Shown here: positions 6,374 through 14,125 of the stretch, in pieces | Numbering within the stretch: the stretch's first letter is position 1 | Layout: each line of letters begins with the position of its first letter | NCBI GenBank assembly: GCA_038254525.1 | Contig: JBBSGC010000013.1 | Coordinates: 1 to 24,324, forward strand | Direction of reading: 5' to 3' | Source: JBBSGC01 sp038254525 | Lineage (GTDB): Bacteria > Actinomycetota > Actinomycetes > Propionibacteriales > Nocardioidaceae | DNA: 24,324 nucleotides | Notes under the pieces: generated by a model | The model's input: only the letters and a program-made list of their open reading frames with translations | Databases searched by the model: none | What the model was told of the DNA's origin: nothing | Translations under genes and position numbers: made by a program

Positions 6374-6634
6374 CCTAACGCCCTGCGCGCCAAGGCTGAC
6401 CAGCTGGACAGCGGCGCCTCGGCAGCGCCAGCTCTTGCCGGGAGCGCTGCTCGGGAACGGCTGATCGTCGCCGCCCTGCACTATCTGGTCACGCCGGACG
6501 ATCTGGTCCCAGACTTTCGCGCCGGCGGCTACATCGACGACGCGCTGCTGATCAGCTGGGTCTTCGGTGCCGCCGTGGCGGAGCTGGAGCCGTTCCTGGA
6601 CGAGGACGGAGGGCCGGAGGTCACCACGGGCTGA
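6374..6634 (+). pseudogene. DUF1232 (YkvA-like) protein without a start codon
   Basis: The frame after TGA 6371-6373 reads ALRAKADQLDS, then ARERLIVAALHYLVTPDDLV, PDFRAGGYIDDALLISWVFG and ends PEVTTG before TGA 6632-6634. YLVTPDDLVPDF-AGGYIDD is the signature of DUF1232 (YL-SP-DLIPDF---GY-DD), a short hydrophobic domain of unknown role. There is no ATG or GTG before the domain; the first GTG lies after it. The 5' end therefore appears lost, and the fragment joins unrelated sequence near 6374. Use of CTG 6383 as a start cannot be excluded but is unlikely. It ends 9 bases before the end of the minus-strand DUF4188 gene. Confidence 0.6.
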
Positions 6635-6643
6635 TCGACGCGG

Positions 6644-7156
6644 TCAGTACGGCGGCAGCGCCGGATCATCCTGGGCGCTCGACCCGATCCGTGCGGCGGC
6701 GGAGTCGCGCCCACGCCGTACCGGGACCATGCCCACGGCGGCAGCCAGCCCACTCGGCGGCATGTTGCCGTAGATCGTCTCGATGTCGGCGGTCTGGACC
6801 TGGTAGGTCTCGTGCCAGATCCCGACGTCACCCGAGGCGCCTACCTTCCGGTTGAACTGCCGCCACGGCTCGAGATGCGGGTCATTGCGGTCCCGGGCGA
6901 AGCGCTCCAGGTCTCCGAAGGACCGCCAGTACTGCACGACGAGCGGCGCAGGTAGCAGGGCCGCTTGATAACCGAGCAGCCCCTTCTCCGGATGCGCGTC
7001 CAGGTAGCGCAGCATCCTCGGCATCGCCGTGAACATCGGCCACCAGGAGAACACCTTCCACGGCTTGTTGACCCGCATGCCGATCAGGAAGACGACGATC
7101 TCGTCTCCCGCGTTGCTGAGGTCGGCCATGTGCCGCCCCTTGCGTACGTCGGTCAC
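6644..7156 (-). CDS. DUF4188 family protein
   Basis: This 170-residue protein contains IVVFLIGMRVNKPWKVFSWW, FTAMPRMLRYLDAHPEKGLL, VVQYWRSFGDLERFARD and GIWHETYQV. Those are the conserved blocks of DUF4188, a ferredoxin-like-fold family sometimes likened to small heme-degrading or antibiotic-biosynthesis monooxygenases; the function is not established. GTG 7156 is chosen because GAGGA lies 6 bases upstream and the encoded VTDVRKGRHMADL matches the usual N-terminus of the family. ATG 7129, preceded by AAGGGG, is a plausible alternative. It is divergent from fprA across about 90 bases. The C-terminal 25 residues are low-complexity. Confidence 0.85.
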   Translation of the reverse strand: MTDVRKGRHMADLSNAGDEIVVFLIGMRVNKPWKVFSWWPMFTAMPRMLRYLDAHPEKGLLGYQAALLPAPLVVQYWRSFGDLERFARDRNDPHLEPWRQFNRKVGASGDVGIWHETYQVQTADIETIYGNMPPSGLAAAVGMVPVRRGRDSAAARIGSSAQDDPALPPY

Positions 7157-7248
7157 AGTGGGTCCTCGAGTCGACGATGCCTGACAGGCGACCATGCTCC
7201 CAGCGCGCGCCGGACAACGTCCAGCCGTCGCCGTGCCAGAGTGGGGCC

Positions 7249-8577
7249 GTGCTCCGGATCGCGGTCGTCGGATCGGGTCCGGCCGGCATCTACACGACCG
7301 AGGCGCTGCTCCGCGCCGGCAGCACCATCGACGTGTTCGACCGCCTGCCGTGCCCCTTCGGGCTGGTGCGTTACGGGGTGGCACCGGACCACCCGAAGAT
7401 CCGGTCGATCACCGCGACGCTCTCGCAAGTGCTGGACCATCCCGCGGTACGTTTCCTGGGCAACGTGGAGATCGGCTCGGCGATCACGCTCGAGGAGCTC
7501 GACGACCACTACGACGCGGTCGTGGTCGCCTGCGGAGCAGCGACCGACCGGCGACTTGGTGTCCCTGGCGAGGACCTTCCCGGCAGCGTGTCCGCCACCG
7601 ACTTCGTCGCCTGGTACAACGGCCACCCCGACGCCCCGCCGGACGCCTTCAGCCTCGACGCACGCAGCGTCATGGTCATCGGCAACGGCAACGTCGCCCT
7701 CGACGTGGCCCGGCTGATGTGCCGGCCACCGGCGGACCTGGCCCGCACCGACGTGGCCGGTCACGTGCTCGCCGCCTTCGAGCGGAGCGCCGTCCGTGAG
7801 GTGCACCTGGTCGGTCGACGCGGTCCGGCCCAGGCCCGCTTCACGCCCAAGGAGCTGCGCGAGCTCGGCGAGACCGTCGACGCCGACGTGGTCGTCGATC
7901 TGGCCGAGCTCGAGCTGGACGAGGTGAGCAGGCGGCTGCTGGAGTCGTCGCCGGCGGCGCGGCGCAACCTGGAGGTGCTCACCGACTGGGCACAGCGGCC
8001 ACCACCCGGCCGGCTCCGCCGGCTGTACGTGCGCTTCGGCTGGCTGCCCGTCCAGGTGCAAGGTGCCGACAGCGTCACCGGCGTACGCCTGGAGCGGGCG
8101 CGCCTGGACGCAACGGGAACCGCGGTCGGTACCGGCGACTACCAGGACGTCGAGACTCAGCTGGTGGTCAGGTCGGTGGGCTACCACGGCGTACCGCTTC
8201 CCGGACTGCCCTTCGACCGGCGGACCGGCGTGGTGCCCAACGCCGACGGCCGGGTCCTTGACGGCGGCGCGCCGGTCCCGCGTCGCTACGTGGCCGGGTG
8301 GATCAAGCGCGGTCCTACCGGGGTGATCGGAACGAACCGGCGCGACGGCACGCAGACCGCGGCCTGCGTGCTGGCCGACGCCGCCGAGCTCACGACCGGC
8401 GGCCAACGAGGCAGCTCGGATGTCGTCGAGCTGCTGCGCTCACGCGGGGTGCAGGTCGTGACATGGGACAGCTGGACCGCCATCGGCCTGGCCGAGGCCG
8501 CCCTCGGACAGCTGCGCGGTCGCGAGCGCATCCGCATCGCCGACCGCAGGTCGCTGCTCGCCGCCGCCGGTCTGTGA
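7249..8577 (+). CDS. fprA: FprA-type NADPH-ferredoxin reductase
   Basis: This 442-residue flavoprotein has MLRIAVVGSGPAGIYTTEAL at the N-terminus (FAD-binding GxGxxG at residues 8-13), CPFGLVRYGVAPDHPKIR, an NADP-binding VIGNGNVALDVAR (about 143-155) and the C-terminal GWIKRGPTGVIGTNRRDG that marks FprA/adrenodoxin-reductase-like enzymes. Mycobacterial FprA is 456 aa. It would pass electrons from NADPH to ferredoxins, for example for cytochromes P450. GTG 7249 is preferred since the FAD motif must be N-terminal; the frame is open to ATG 7177, but those codons look non-coding. A -10-like CAGAGT sits 6 bases before the GTG. The last 138 bases are overlapped by the opposite-strand nei frame. Confidence 0.93.
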   Translation: MLRIAVVGSGPAGIYTTEALLRAGSTIDVFDRLPCPFGLVRYGVAPDHPKIRSITATLSQVLDHPAVRFLGNVEIGSAITLEELDDHYDAVVVACGAATDRRLGVPGEDLPGSVSATDFVAWYNGHPDAPPDAFSLDARSVMVIGNGNVALDVARLMCRPPADLARTDVAGHVLAAFERSAVREVHLVGRRGPAQARFTPKELRELGETVDADVVVDLAELELDEVSRRLLESSPAARRNLEVLTDWAQRPPPGRLRRLYVRFGWLPVQVQGADSVTGVRLERARLDATGTAVGTGDYQDVETQLVVRSVGYHGVPLPGLPFDRRTGVVPNADGRVLDGGAPVPRRYVAGWIKRGPTGVIGTNRRDGTQTAACVLADAAELTTGGQRGSSDVVELLRSRGVQVVTWDSWTAIGLAEAALGQLRGRERIRIADRRSLLAAAGL

Positions 8578-9408
8578 GGTGCCGAGTCGACGCCGGCCGC
8601 CCCGTCGCTGGCACCCCGGACACCAGTAGAGGTTGCGGCCATCCACGACGCCGGTGCGGATGCTGGTGCCGCACACCAGGCACGGCTGCCCCGTCCGGCG
8701 GTAGACGTAGACCTCGCCGCCTCCGCGGTCGGTGCGCGGCGGCCGCCGCATGCGTTCCGGCTCGTGCTCCGGCCGGACGGTGTCGATGCGTCCCGTCTCG
8801 ACGCCTCGGCGCATGAGCACGACCAGGTCGGCCCACAAGTCGTCCCAGACGCCGCGCACGACCAGGTGCCCGGGCGCTGCCGGATCGAGGCGGTGCCGGA
8901 ACAAGATCTCGGCTCGGTACACGTTGCCGATGCCGGCGGCCACTGCCTGGTCCATCAGCAGCGATGCGAGCGAGCGGCGCGACCCGTGGAGCACTGACCA
9001 CCCACGCTCTGGTCTCGCGTCGTCGCGCAGCGGGTCAGGTCCCAGTCTGGCCAGCAGCGTCTCCACTTCGGCCGGGGTCAGCAGCTCGCACGCGGTCGGA
9101 CCGCGCAGGTCGGCGTAAGCGCGGACACCGACCAGGCGCAGCCTCACCAGGCCGACCGGTGGTGGGGCAGCGCCAGGGAGCACGTCGAAGCGGCCATAGA
9201 GCCCCAGATGCACGTGCAGCACGTCAGGGCCGTCGAACTCGACGAACAGGTGCTTGCCGTAGGACCAGGCGGCGGACAGCGGCCGACCTTCCAGGCGGGC
9301 GGCGGAGTCGGCGAACCGGCCTTGCGGACTCGACGCCCGGACCGGTTCACCGGCGAATGCGGCCGTCATCGCCGAGGCAAGCCGGTGCAGGGTGTGCCCC
9401 TCAGGCAT
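8440..9408 (-). CDS. nei: Endonuclease VIII-like DNA glycosylase/AP lyase (Nei), with an unusual C-terminal extension
   Basis: The protein starts MPEGHTLHRLA with the catalytic Pro2 and Glu3 of the Fpg/Nei family, which excise oxidised bases and cleave the strand by beta/delta-elimination. A helix-two-turn-helix region follows (LMDQAVAAGIGNVYRAEILF). The zinc finger has cysteines at about residues 243, 246, 263 and 266 (CLVCG and CPGCQ). The finger normally ends the protein. Here another 55 residues follow, rich in Gly, Ala and Gln, and almost all of them lie antisense to the end of fprA. The start overlaps the rpiB stop by eight bases, so rpiB-nei form an operon. GC-rich antisense readthrough is the simplest source of the tail. 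Confidence 0.93.
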   Translation of the reverse strand: MPEGHTLHRLASAMTAAFAGEPVRASSPQGRFADSAARLEGRPLSAAWSYGKHLFVEFDGPDVLHVHLGLYGRFDVLPGAAPPPVGLVRLRLVGVRAYADLRGPTACELLTPAEVETLLARLGPDPLRDDARPERGWSVLHGSRRSLASLLMDQAVAAGIGNVYRAEILFRHRLDPAAPGHLVVRGVWDDLWADLVVLMRRGVETGRIDTVRPEHEPERMRRPPRTDRGGGEVYVYRRTGQPCLVCGTSIRTGVVDGRNLYWCPGCQRRGGRRRLGTSQTGGGEQRPAVGDADALATAQLSEGGLGQADGGPAVPCHDLHPA

Positions 9409-9895
9409 CGCGCCTCACGCCGGGTCCGCTGGGCAGCGGCGGCAGCTCATAGCTGCTCTCGTAGGCCGACAGCATGGCGATCCGTCGGGCGTGCCGCTCC
9501 TCGTCGCTGAACGGCGTGCTCAGGAAGACCCCGACGAAGCGGGCGGCCTCCTCGAGCGAGTGCATCCGGGCCCCGACCGACACGACGTTGGCGTCGTTGT
9601 GCTGCCGGCCGAGAGACGCGGTTTCCTCGCTCCAGGCCAGCACCGCGCGCACCCCGCGCACCTTGTTGGCCGCGATCTGCTCCCCGTTGCCGGAGCCGCC
9701 GACCACGACACCGAGGCTGCCCGGGTCCTCGACGACTGCTTGACCGGCTCGTAGGCAGTAGATCGGATAGTCGTCGAATGGGTCGTACGCGACCGGGCCG
9801 TGGTCGACGACCTCGTGCCCCGCGGCGCCCAGCGTCTCGATCAGGTGGCTCTTCAGCTCGAGCCCGGCATGGTCGGAACCGATGTGCACGCGCAT
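9401..9895 (-). CDS. rpiB: Ribose-5-phosphate isomerase B
   Basis: This 164-residue protein starts MRVHIGSDHAGLELKSHL and has GVVVGGSGNGEQIAANKVRG and AWSEETASLGRQHNDANVVS, all RpiB/LacAB signatures. It interconverts ribose-5-phosphate and ribulose-5-phosphate in the pentose phosphate pathway. The SGNGE motif places a glutamate where E. coli RpiB has its catalytic cysteine. That is the arrangement known for the M. tuberculosis enzyme, where Glu75 is the acid/base. The C-terminus ends in a proline/glycine-rich tail. The gene is co-directional with the DsbA-like gene upstream (28-base gap) and overlaps nei downstream by eight bases, suggesting one transcript. Confidence 0.95.
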   Translation of the reverse strand: MRVHIGSDHAGLELKSHLIETLGAAGHEVVDHGPVAYDPFDDYPIYCLRAGQAVVEDPGSLGVVVGGSGNGEQIAANKVRGVRAVLAWSEETASLGRQHNDANVVSVGARMHSLEEAARFVGVFLSTPFSDEERHARRIAMLSAYESSYELPPLPSGPGVRRDA

Positions 9896-9923
9896 GCGGT
9901 CAGTCTCTCAGCCTGCCCAGGCC

Positions 9924-10559
9924 TCAGTCGAAGATCGGGTCGCGGTCGCGGGTGCGCTTGAGCTCGAAGAAGCCGTCGACGTCGGCCACGAGGCGGACCC
10001 CGTCCCAGAGCCGTCCGGCTTCCTCGCCTCTCGGCGCTGGTGTGACGACCGGACCGAAGAACGCGACTCCCTCGACATGGATGACGGGGGTGCCGACGTC
10101 CATACCCACCGGGTCCATGCCCTCATGGTGGGAGACCCGGAGCGCCTTGTCGTGCTCGGTGGAGTCCATCGCGTCGGCCAGGTCGGTCGGCAGACCCACC
10201 TCGGCCAGCGCCTCCTGCACCGTGGCCCGGTCGACCTCCCGGCCCGCGTTGTGAAAGCGCGTGCCCAGTGCCGTGTACAGGTCGCCGAGCACCTCGTCGC
10301 CGTGCTGCTCAGCGGCGGCGATGCAGACTCGGACGGGTCCCCACGCCTTGTCCATCGACTCCTGGTAGTCGTCGGGGAGCTCGCGGCCCTCGTTGAGCAC
10401 CGAGAGGCTCATCACATGCCAGCGGGTACGCACCGGGCGCACCTTCTCCACCTCGAGCATCCACCTCGACGTCATCCAGGCCCAGGGGCAGAGCGGGTCG
10501 AACCACAGGTCGGCGACGGTGCTGGCGGCTTCGGCGGAGGTGTCGGTGGAGGTGGTCAC
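9924..10559 (-). CDS. DsbA-family oxidoreductase related to mycothiol-dependent nitroreductase (Rv2466c type)
   Basis: This 211-residue protein contains ADLWFDPLCPWAWMTSRW, WHVMSLSVLNEGRELP, AWGPVRVCIAAAEQHG, GMDPVGMDVGTPVIHV and FFELKRTRDRDP. The same blocks in the same order are known from M. tuberculosis Rv2466c, a thioredoxin-fold protein with a helical insertion that uses mycothiol. The active-site motif here is C24-P-W-A27 instead of CPWC, so the resolving cysteine is absent and a one-cysteine mechanism is expected. GTG 10559 follows GGAG by 8 bases. There is no signal peptide, so it acts in the cytoplasm. It is divergent from pepN and heads the run of minus-strand genes continuing into rpiB and nei. 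Confidence 0.9.
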   Translation of the reverse strand: MTTSTDTSAEAASTVADLWFDPLCPWAWMTSRWMLEVEKVRPVRTRWHVMSLSVLNEGRELPDDYQESMDKAWGPVRVCIAAAEQHGDEVLGDLYTALGTRFHNAGREVDRATVQEALAEVGLPTDLADAMDSTEHDKALRVSHHEGMDPVGMDVGTPVIHVEGVAFFGPVVTPAPRGEEAGRLWDGVRLVADVDGFFELKRTRDRDPIFD

Positions 10560-10668
10560 GCTGCGGCTCCAGAAAGGTGACGGAAGTGCCTTGGCCGCAG
10601 GTCGCGGCTGAGACGTCGCTCACCTCGTGACAACGCTGCACACGCGAATATCTTCCCGGCGCGCGTGA

Positions 10669-10674
10669 CAGGAT
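10669..10674 (+). promoter_or_regulatory. -10-like box close to the pepN start
   Basis: CAGGAT lies 7 bases before ATG 10682, a spacing that would give a leaderless pepN message. The overlapping AGGA could instead serve as a ribosome site on a longer transcript. The two readings cannot be separated from sequence alone. Confidence 0.3.
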
Positions 10675-10681
10675 GATCTCC

Positions 10682-13228
10682 ATGCCTGGCACCAACCTCA
10701 CTCGCGACGAGGCACAAGAGCGCGCTCGTCTGCTGAACATCGACTCCTATGCGGTCGAGCTCGACCTCACCGCGTCGGACACGACGTTCCCGTCGACGAC
10801 CGTGATCCGCTTCCGCTGCAACGAGCCGGGCGCCGCCACCTTCGTCGACCTGGTCGGCGCCACGGTTCGCTCGATCACCCTGAACGGCCGCGACATCGAC
10901 CCGTCGACCGCGTACTCCGAAAGCCGCATCGGCATTGACGGCCTCCTGGCCGACAACGAGATGCGGGTGGTCGCCGACTGCTCCTTCTCCCGCACCGGAG
11001 AGGGGCTGCACCGGTTCATCGACCCAGCCGACGACCGGGTCTACACCTACACGCAGTTCGAGGTGCCGGACGCCCGACGGGTCTTCGCCACCTTCGAGCA
11101 GCCCGATCTCAAGGCCATCTTCGCGTTCACCGTCACCGCGCCGAGCGACTGGCAGGTGGTCTCCAACTCGCCGACGCCCGAGCCGGAGCCGCTGGGCAAC
11201 GACCTGAGCGTGTGGCGGTTCCCGCCGACCCGGCGCATCTCGACCTACATCACCGCGCTCGTCGCCGGTGAGTACACCGCCGTGCGCGACACGTACGCCG
11301 GCATCGACGGCGACATCGCCCTCGGCGTCTTCTGCCGGCAGTCGCTGAGCGAGCATCTCGACGCCGACGAGATCATGGATGTGACCAAACGAGGGTTTGC
11401 GTTCTTCGAGTCGACGTTCGCGGTCGGCTACCCGTTCGGCAAGTACGACCAGCTGTTCGTGCCCGAGTACAACATGGGCGCGATGGAGAACGCCGGCTGC
11501 GTGACGTTCCGCGACGAGTACGTCTTCCGCTCGCGGCAGACCGTAGCGGCTTACGAGGCGCGCGCCAACACGATCCTGCACGAGATGGCGCACATGTGGT
11601 TCGGCGACCTGGTCACCATGAAGTGGTGGGACGACCTGTGGCTCAACGAGTCGTTCGCCGAGTGGGCCTCCCACCACGCACTGGTGCGGGCCACCGAATT
11701 CACCGAGGGCTGGACCGGCTTCAGCAACTCACGCAAGACCTGGGCGTACCGGCAGGACCAGCTGCCCTCGACGCATCCGATCGCTGCCGACAACCACGAC
11801 CTCCACGCGGTCGAGGTCAACTTCGACGGCATCACCTACGCCAAGGGCGCCTCCGCGCTTCGCCAGCTCGTGGCGTGGGTCGGCGAGGAGCATTTCGTCG
11901 AGGGGCTCCGCGCGTACTTCCGGGACCACGCCTACGGCAACACCGAGCTGCAGGACCTGATGCGGGCACTGGAGAGCGCCTCCGGGCGTGAGCTGGGGTC
12001 ATGGACGAAGGAGTGGCTGCAGACCTCCGGCGTCAACACGCTTCGCGCCCGCTTCGACGTCGACGCCGAGGGCGCCTTCACCTCCTTCGTCGTCGAGCAG
12101 AGCGCGCACCCCGACTTCCCGACGCTGCGCCGACACCGCATCGCCATCGGTCTCTACGACCGGACCGACGCCGGCCTGGTGCGTCGCCGACGCGTGGAGA
12201 CCGACGTGGTCGGCACCGAGACCGAGGTCGACGAGCTCGTAGGCGAGCGCCAACCGGACCTCGTGCTGCTCAACGACGAGGACCTCACGTACGCCAAGAT
12301 CCGCCTCGACGAGCGGTCGCTGAGGACGCTGACCGAGAGCATCGCGCACATCGACGACTCGCTGGCCCGGGCACTGTGCTGGGGAGCCGCCTGGGACATG
12401 ACCCGCGACGCCGAGATGCGGGCGAGCGACTTCGTCGCTCTGGTGCTGGCCGGGGTGGGCACCGAGAGCGACCTGACAGCGGTGAGCTCGTTGCTCCGCC
12501 AGGCCAGTGCCGCCACGCACGTGTACGCCGCGCCGGAGCACCGGGCGGCACTGGCCGACCGCTGGGAGACCGGGTTACGCAGCCTGCTGCACGTCTCGGA
12601 GTCCGGCAGCGACCACCAGCTGGCGCTGGTCCGGGCGTACGCAGCGGCAGCCTTCAGCGAGCAGGCGAAGGACATGATCGAGGGCCTGCTCGACGGCACC
12701 ATGACGCTGCGCGGGCTGACCGTCGACGCCGACCTGCGGTGGACTCTCGCGTCGGCGCTGGCGCGCACCGGCCGATTCGGCGAAGCCGACATCGACGCCG
12801 AGCTCGAGCGCGACCCCACCATCTCGGGGCAGGAGAACGCGGCCGCCGCACGCGCGATGCAGCCGCTGGCGGAGGCCAAGCGCCGCGCGTGGCAGGACGC
12901 GGTCGAGCGCGACGACGTCCCCAACGAGACCCAGCGCAGCATCGCCTCGGCCTTCCAGGCCCACGGCCAGCAGGACGTGCTGCTGCCGTTCGTGGACACC
13001 TATCTGGAGACGGCGCGGACGGTGTGGGAGGACAAGGGCGTGCAGCGGGCATCTGTCGTATTGCTCTACCTGTTCCCGCGCGCGCTGCCGCAGCCTGACG
13101 TGCTGGCGAAGGTCGACGCCTGGCTGGCCGACACGTCGGCGAACCCGGCGGCGCGCCGGCTGGTCGGCGAGGGGCGCGACGACCTCGCCCGCGCACTGGC
13201 CGCTCAGGCCTTCGACGCCTCGGCCTGA
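10682..13228 (+). CDS. pepN: Aminopeptidase N (M1 family zinc metallopeptidase)
   Basis: This 848-residue protein releases N-terminal amino acids from peptides in the cytoplasm. The substrate-anchoring GAMEN motif is at residues 266-270. The zinc motif HEMAH (His300, Glu301, His304) is followed by the third ligand Glu323 in WLNESFAEW. The N-terminal beta-sheet domain precedes these, and a long helical C-terminal domain (about 430-848, ending with the ERAP1-like alpha solenoid) follows. Length and order match actinobacterial PepN (about 850-870 aa). ATG 10682 is chosen over ATG 10673 because AGGA lies 8 bases upstream of the former. It is divergent from the DsbA-like gene and convergent with DUF5130, with a hairpin between the two stops. 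Confidence 0.96.
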   Translation: MPGTNLTRDEAQERARLLNIDSYAVELDLTASDTTFPSTTVIRFRCNEPGAATFVDLVGATVRSITLNGRDIDPSTAYSESRIGIDGLLADNEMRVVADCSFSRTGEGLHRFIDPADDRVYTYTQFEVPDARRVFATFEQPDLKAIFAFTVTAPSDWQVVSNSPTPEPEPLGNDLSVWRFPPTRRISTYITALVAGEYTAVRDTYAGIDGDIALGVFCRQSLSEHLDADEIMDVTKRGFAFFESTFAVGYPFGKYDQLFVPEYNMGAMENAGCVTFRDEYVFRSRQTVAAYEARANTILHEMAHMWFGDLVTMKWWDDLWLNESFAEWASHHALVRATEFTEGWTGFSNSRKTWAYRQDQLPSTHPIAADNHDLHAVEVNFDGITYAKGASALRQLVAWVGEEHFVEGLRAYFRDHAYGNTELQDLMRALESASGRELGSWTKEWLQTSGVNTLRARFDVDAEGAFTSFVVEQSAHPDFPTLRRHRIAIGLYDRTDAGLVRRRRVETDVVGTETEVDELVGERQPDLVLLNDEDLTYAKIRLDERSLRTLTESIAHIDDSLARALCWGAAWDMTRDAEMRASDFVALVLAGVGTESDLTAVSSLLRQASAATHVYAAPEHRAALADRWETGLRSLLHVSESGSDHQLALVRAYAAAAFSEQAKDMIEGLLDGTMTLRGLTVDADLRWTLASALARTGRFGEADIDAELERDPTISGQENAAAARAMQPLAEAKRRAWQDAVERDDVPNETQRSIASAFQAHGQQDVLLPFVDTYLETARTVWEDKGVQRASVVLLYLFPRALPQPDVLAKVDAWLADTSANPAARRLVGEGRDDLARALAAQAFDASA

Positions 13229-13254
13229 CCGGAGGCCACACCGCCCAGGTCAGG
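13224..13254. terminator. Bidirectional hairpin between pepN and the DUF5130 gene
   Basis: CCTGACC 13224-13230 pairs perfectly with GGTCAGG 13248-13254 across a 17-base spacer. Each arm contains one of the two stop codons (pepN TGA 13226-13228; minus-strand TGA 13250-13252). The placement between converging genes suggests a shared terminator. It has no T-tract. Confidence 0.4.
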
Positions 13255-13636
13255 AGGTGGTGTGCAGGGACGACGGGCGGCGGGCGTGCTCGCCGAGCTG
13301 CTGGAGGCCGGCCACCAGGCCGCCGGACAGGTCGCCGGCGGCAAAGGTGGTCTGCATCGACAGGGCAGCCAGCCCGCACGCGGCATCGGACAACGTGCCC
13401 TGCGCGGCAGCGCCGGTGACGATCTCAACCGCGCGCGCCGCGGGATCCACGAGCACCACGACCGAGCCGCCCGGATCGGGCAGCGAGGTGAGCAGCCGTA
13501 CGGCTCGACCGCGCGGGTCACCGTCGGCCGCGCCGACGAAGACCGAGAACGCCAACCCACTGATGTAATGGGCATAGTCGATGGCCTTGTCGATGGCGCG
13601 TCGTTGGTCGACGGTGAACGCCTCACCAGCGGGCAC
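13250..13636 (-). CDS. DUF5130 family protein (TPM-like)
   Basis: This is about 128 residues from GTG 13636, preceded by GGGAGG with 8-base spacing. The sequence reads EAFTVDQRRAIDKAIDYA, ISGLAFSVFVGAADGDPR, VVVLVDPAARAVEIVTGAAA and AALSMQTTFAAGDLSGGLVA. This resembles actinobacterial DUF5130 proteins, which share the TPM/YgcG-like alpha-beta fold; the role is unknown. The open frame extends to 13774, but the extra codons are antisense-like and overlap the upstream gene. The start overlaps the end of the membrane-protein gene by 14 bases, so the two should be co-translated. Convergent with pepN. Confidence 0.85.
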   Translation of the reverse strand: MPAGEAFTVDQRRAIDKAIDYAHYISGLAFSVFVGAADGDPRGRAVRLLTSLPDPGGSVVVLVDPAARAVEIVTGAAAQGTLSDAACGLAALSMQTTFAAGDLSGGLVAGLQQLGEHARRPSSLHTTS

Positions 13637-13991
13637 TCGCACCACCTCCCACTCGCCCGTCGGCGGTCGCCAGTCCTGAGCCGATCGCCGGCTGCTCCCG
13701 GCTCGGCAGGTCACCGGCCCCGAACTGCTCGGGCTCGGCCAGCCACGACCGCCCCGGGCGGTAGCGCGGTCCACGCGCCACCGACGGCGCCATGACCAGC
13801 AGGGCGATCAGCACGACGAGACCCGTCGGGATTCCGACGAAGAACAACAGAGCGTGCAGCGTAGACATCGGCGCCGGCTTGGGCCACGTGTCCGGCGGGG
13901 CTGCGGCGGCCGGCGATCCGGCGAGGCCGACCCACAGCACGGTGGCGATGGGTGCGGCCGCCCAGGCGGCCCGACGCGACGGCTTGTCCAT
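13623..13991 (-). CDS. Small membrane protein, conserved hypothetical
   Basis: This 122-residue protein has an N-terminal hydrophobic stretch after basic residues (about 12-34, ending SPAAAA, like a signal peptide with an Ala-X-Ala site). A transmembrane helix follows at about 45-68 (LLFFVGIPTGLVVLIALLVM), then a cytoplasmic-type tail starting GPRYRPGRSWLAEPEQFG. The VGIP-----LIALLV-APS-ARGPRYRPG block is one I recognise from many actinobacterial hypothetical proteins without assigned function. A -10-like TACCGT 6 bases before ATG 13991 suggests a leaderless message. It overlaps the DUF5130 gene by 14 bases and is divergent from the MscS gene. Confidence 0.85.
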   Translation of the reverse strand: MDKPSRRAAWAAAPIATVLWVGLAGSPAAAAPPDTWPKPAPMSTLHALLFFVGIPTGLVVLIALLVMAPSVARGPRYRPGRSWLAEPEQFGAGDLPSREQPAIGSGLATADGRVGGGASARW

Positions 13992-13997
13992 GGGCCC

Positions 13998-14003
13998 ACG
14001 GTA
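13998..14003 (-). promoter_or_regulatory. -10-like box, probable leaderless start of the membrane protein-DUF5130 operon
   Basis: On the minus strand TACCGT is followed by GGGCCC and then ATG 13991, so transcription would begin at or next to the start codon. It fits TANNNT; no clear -35 was found. Confidence 0.45.
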
Positions 14004-14125
14004 TCGAGTGGCCGACCGCCGGCCACTTTCGGCGTCGCCTGGCCTCCCGCCACCCTGCTCATGGCCGGCCGCCGGCCGTAGCCTGAGTCCTTCCGAACCT
14101 CCACCCGAAAGGACCCGGCTGCGCC

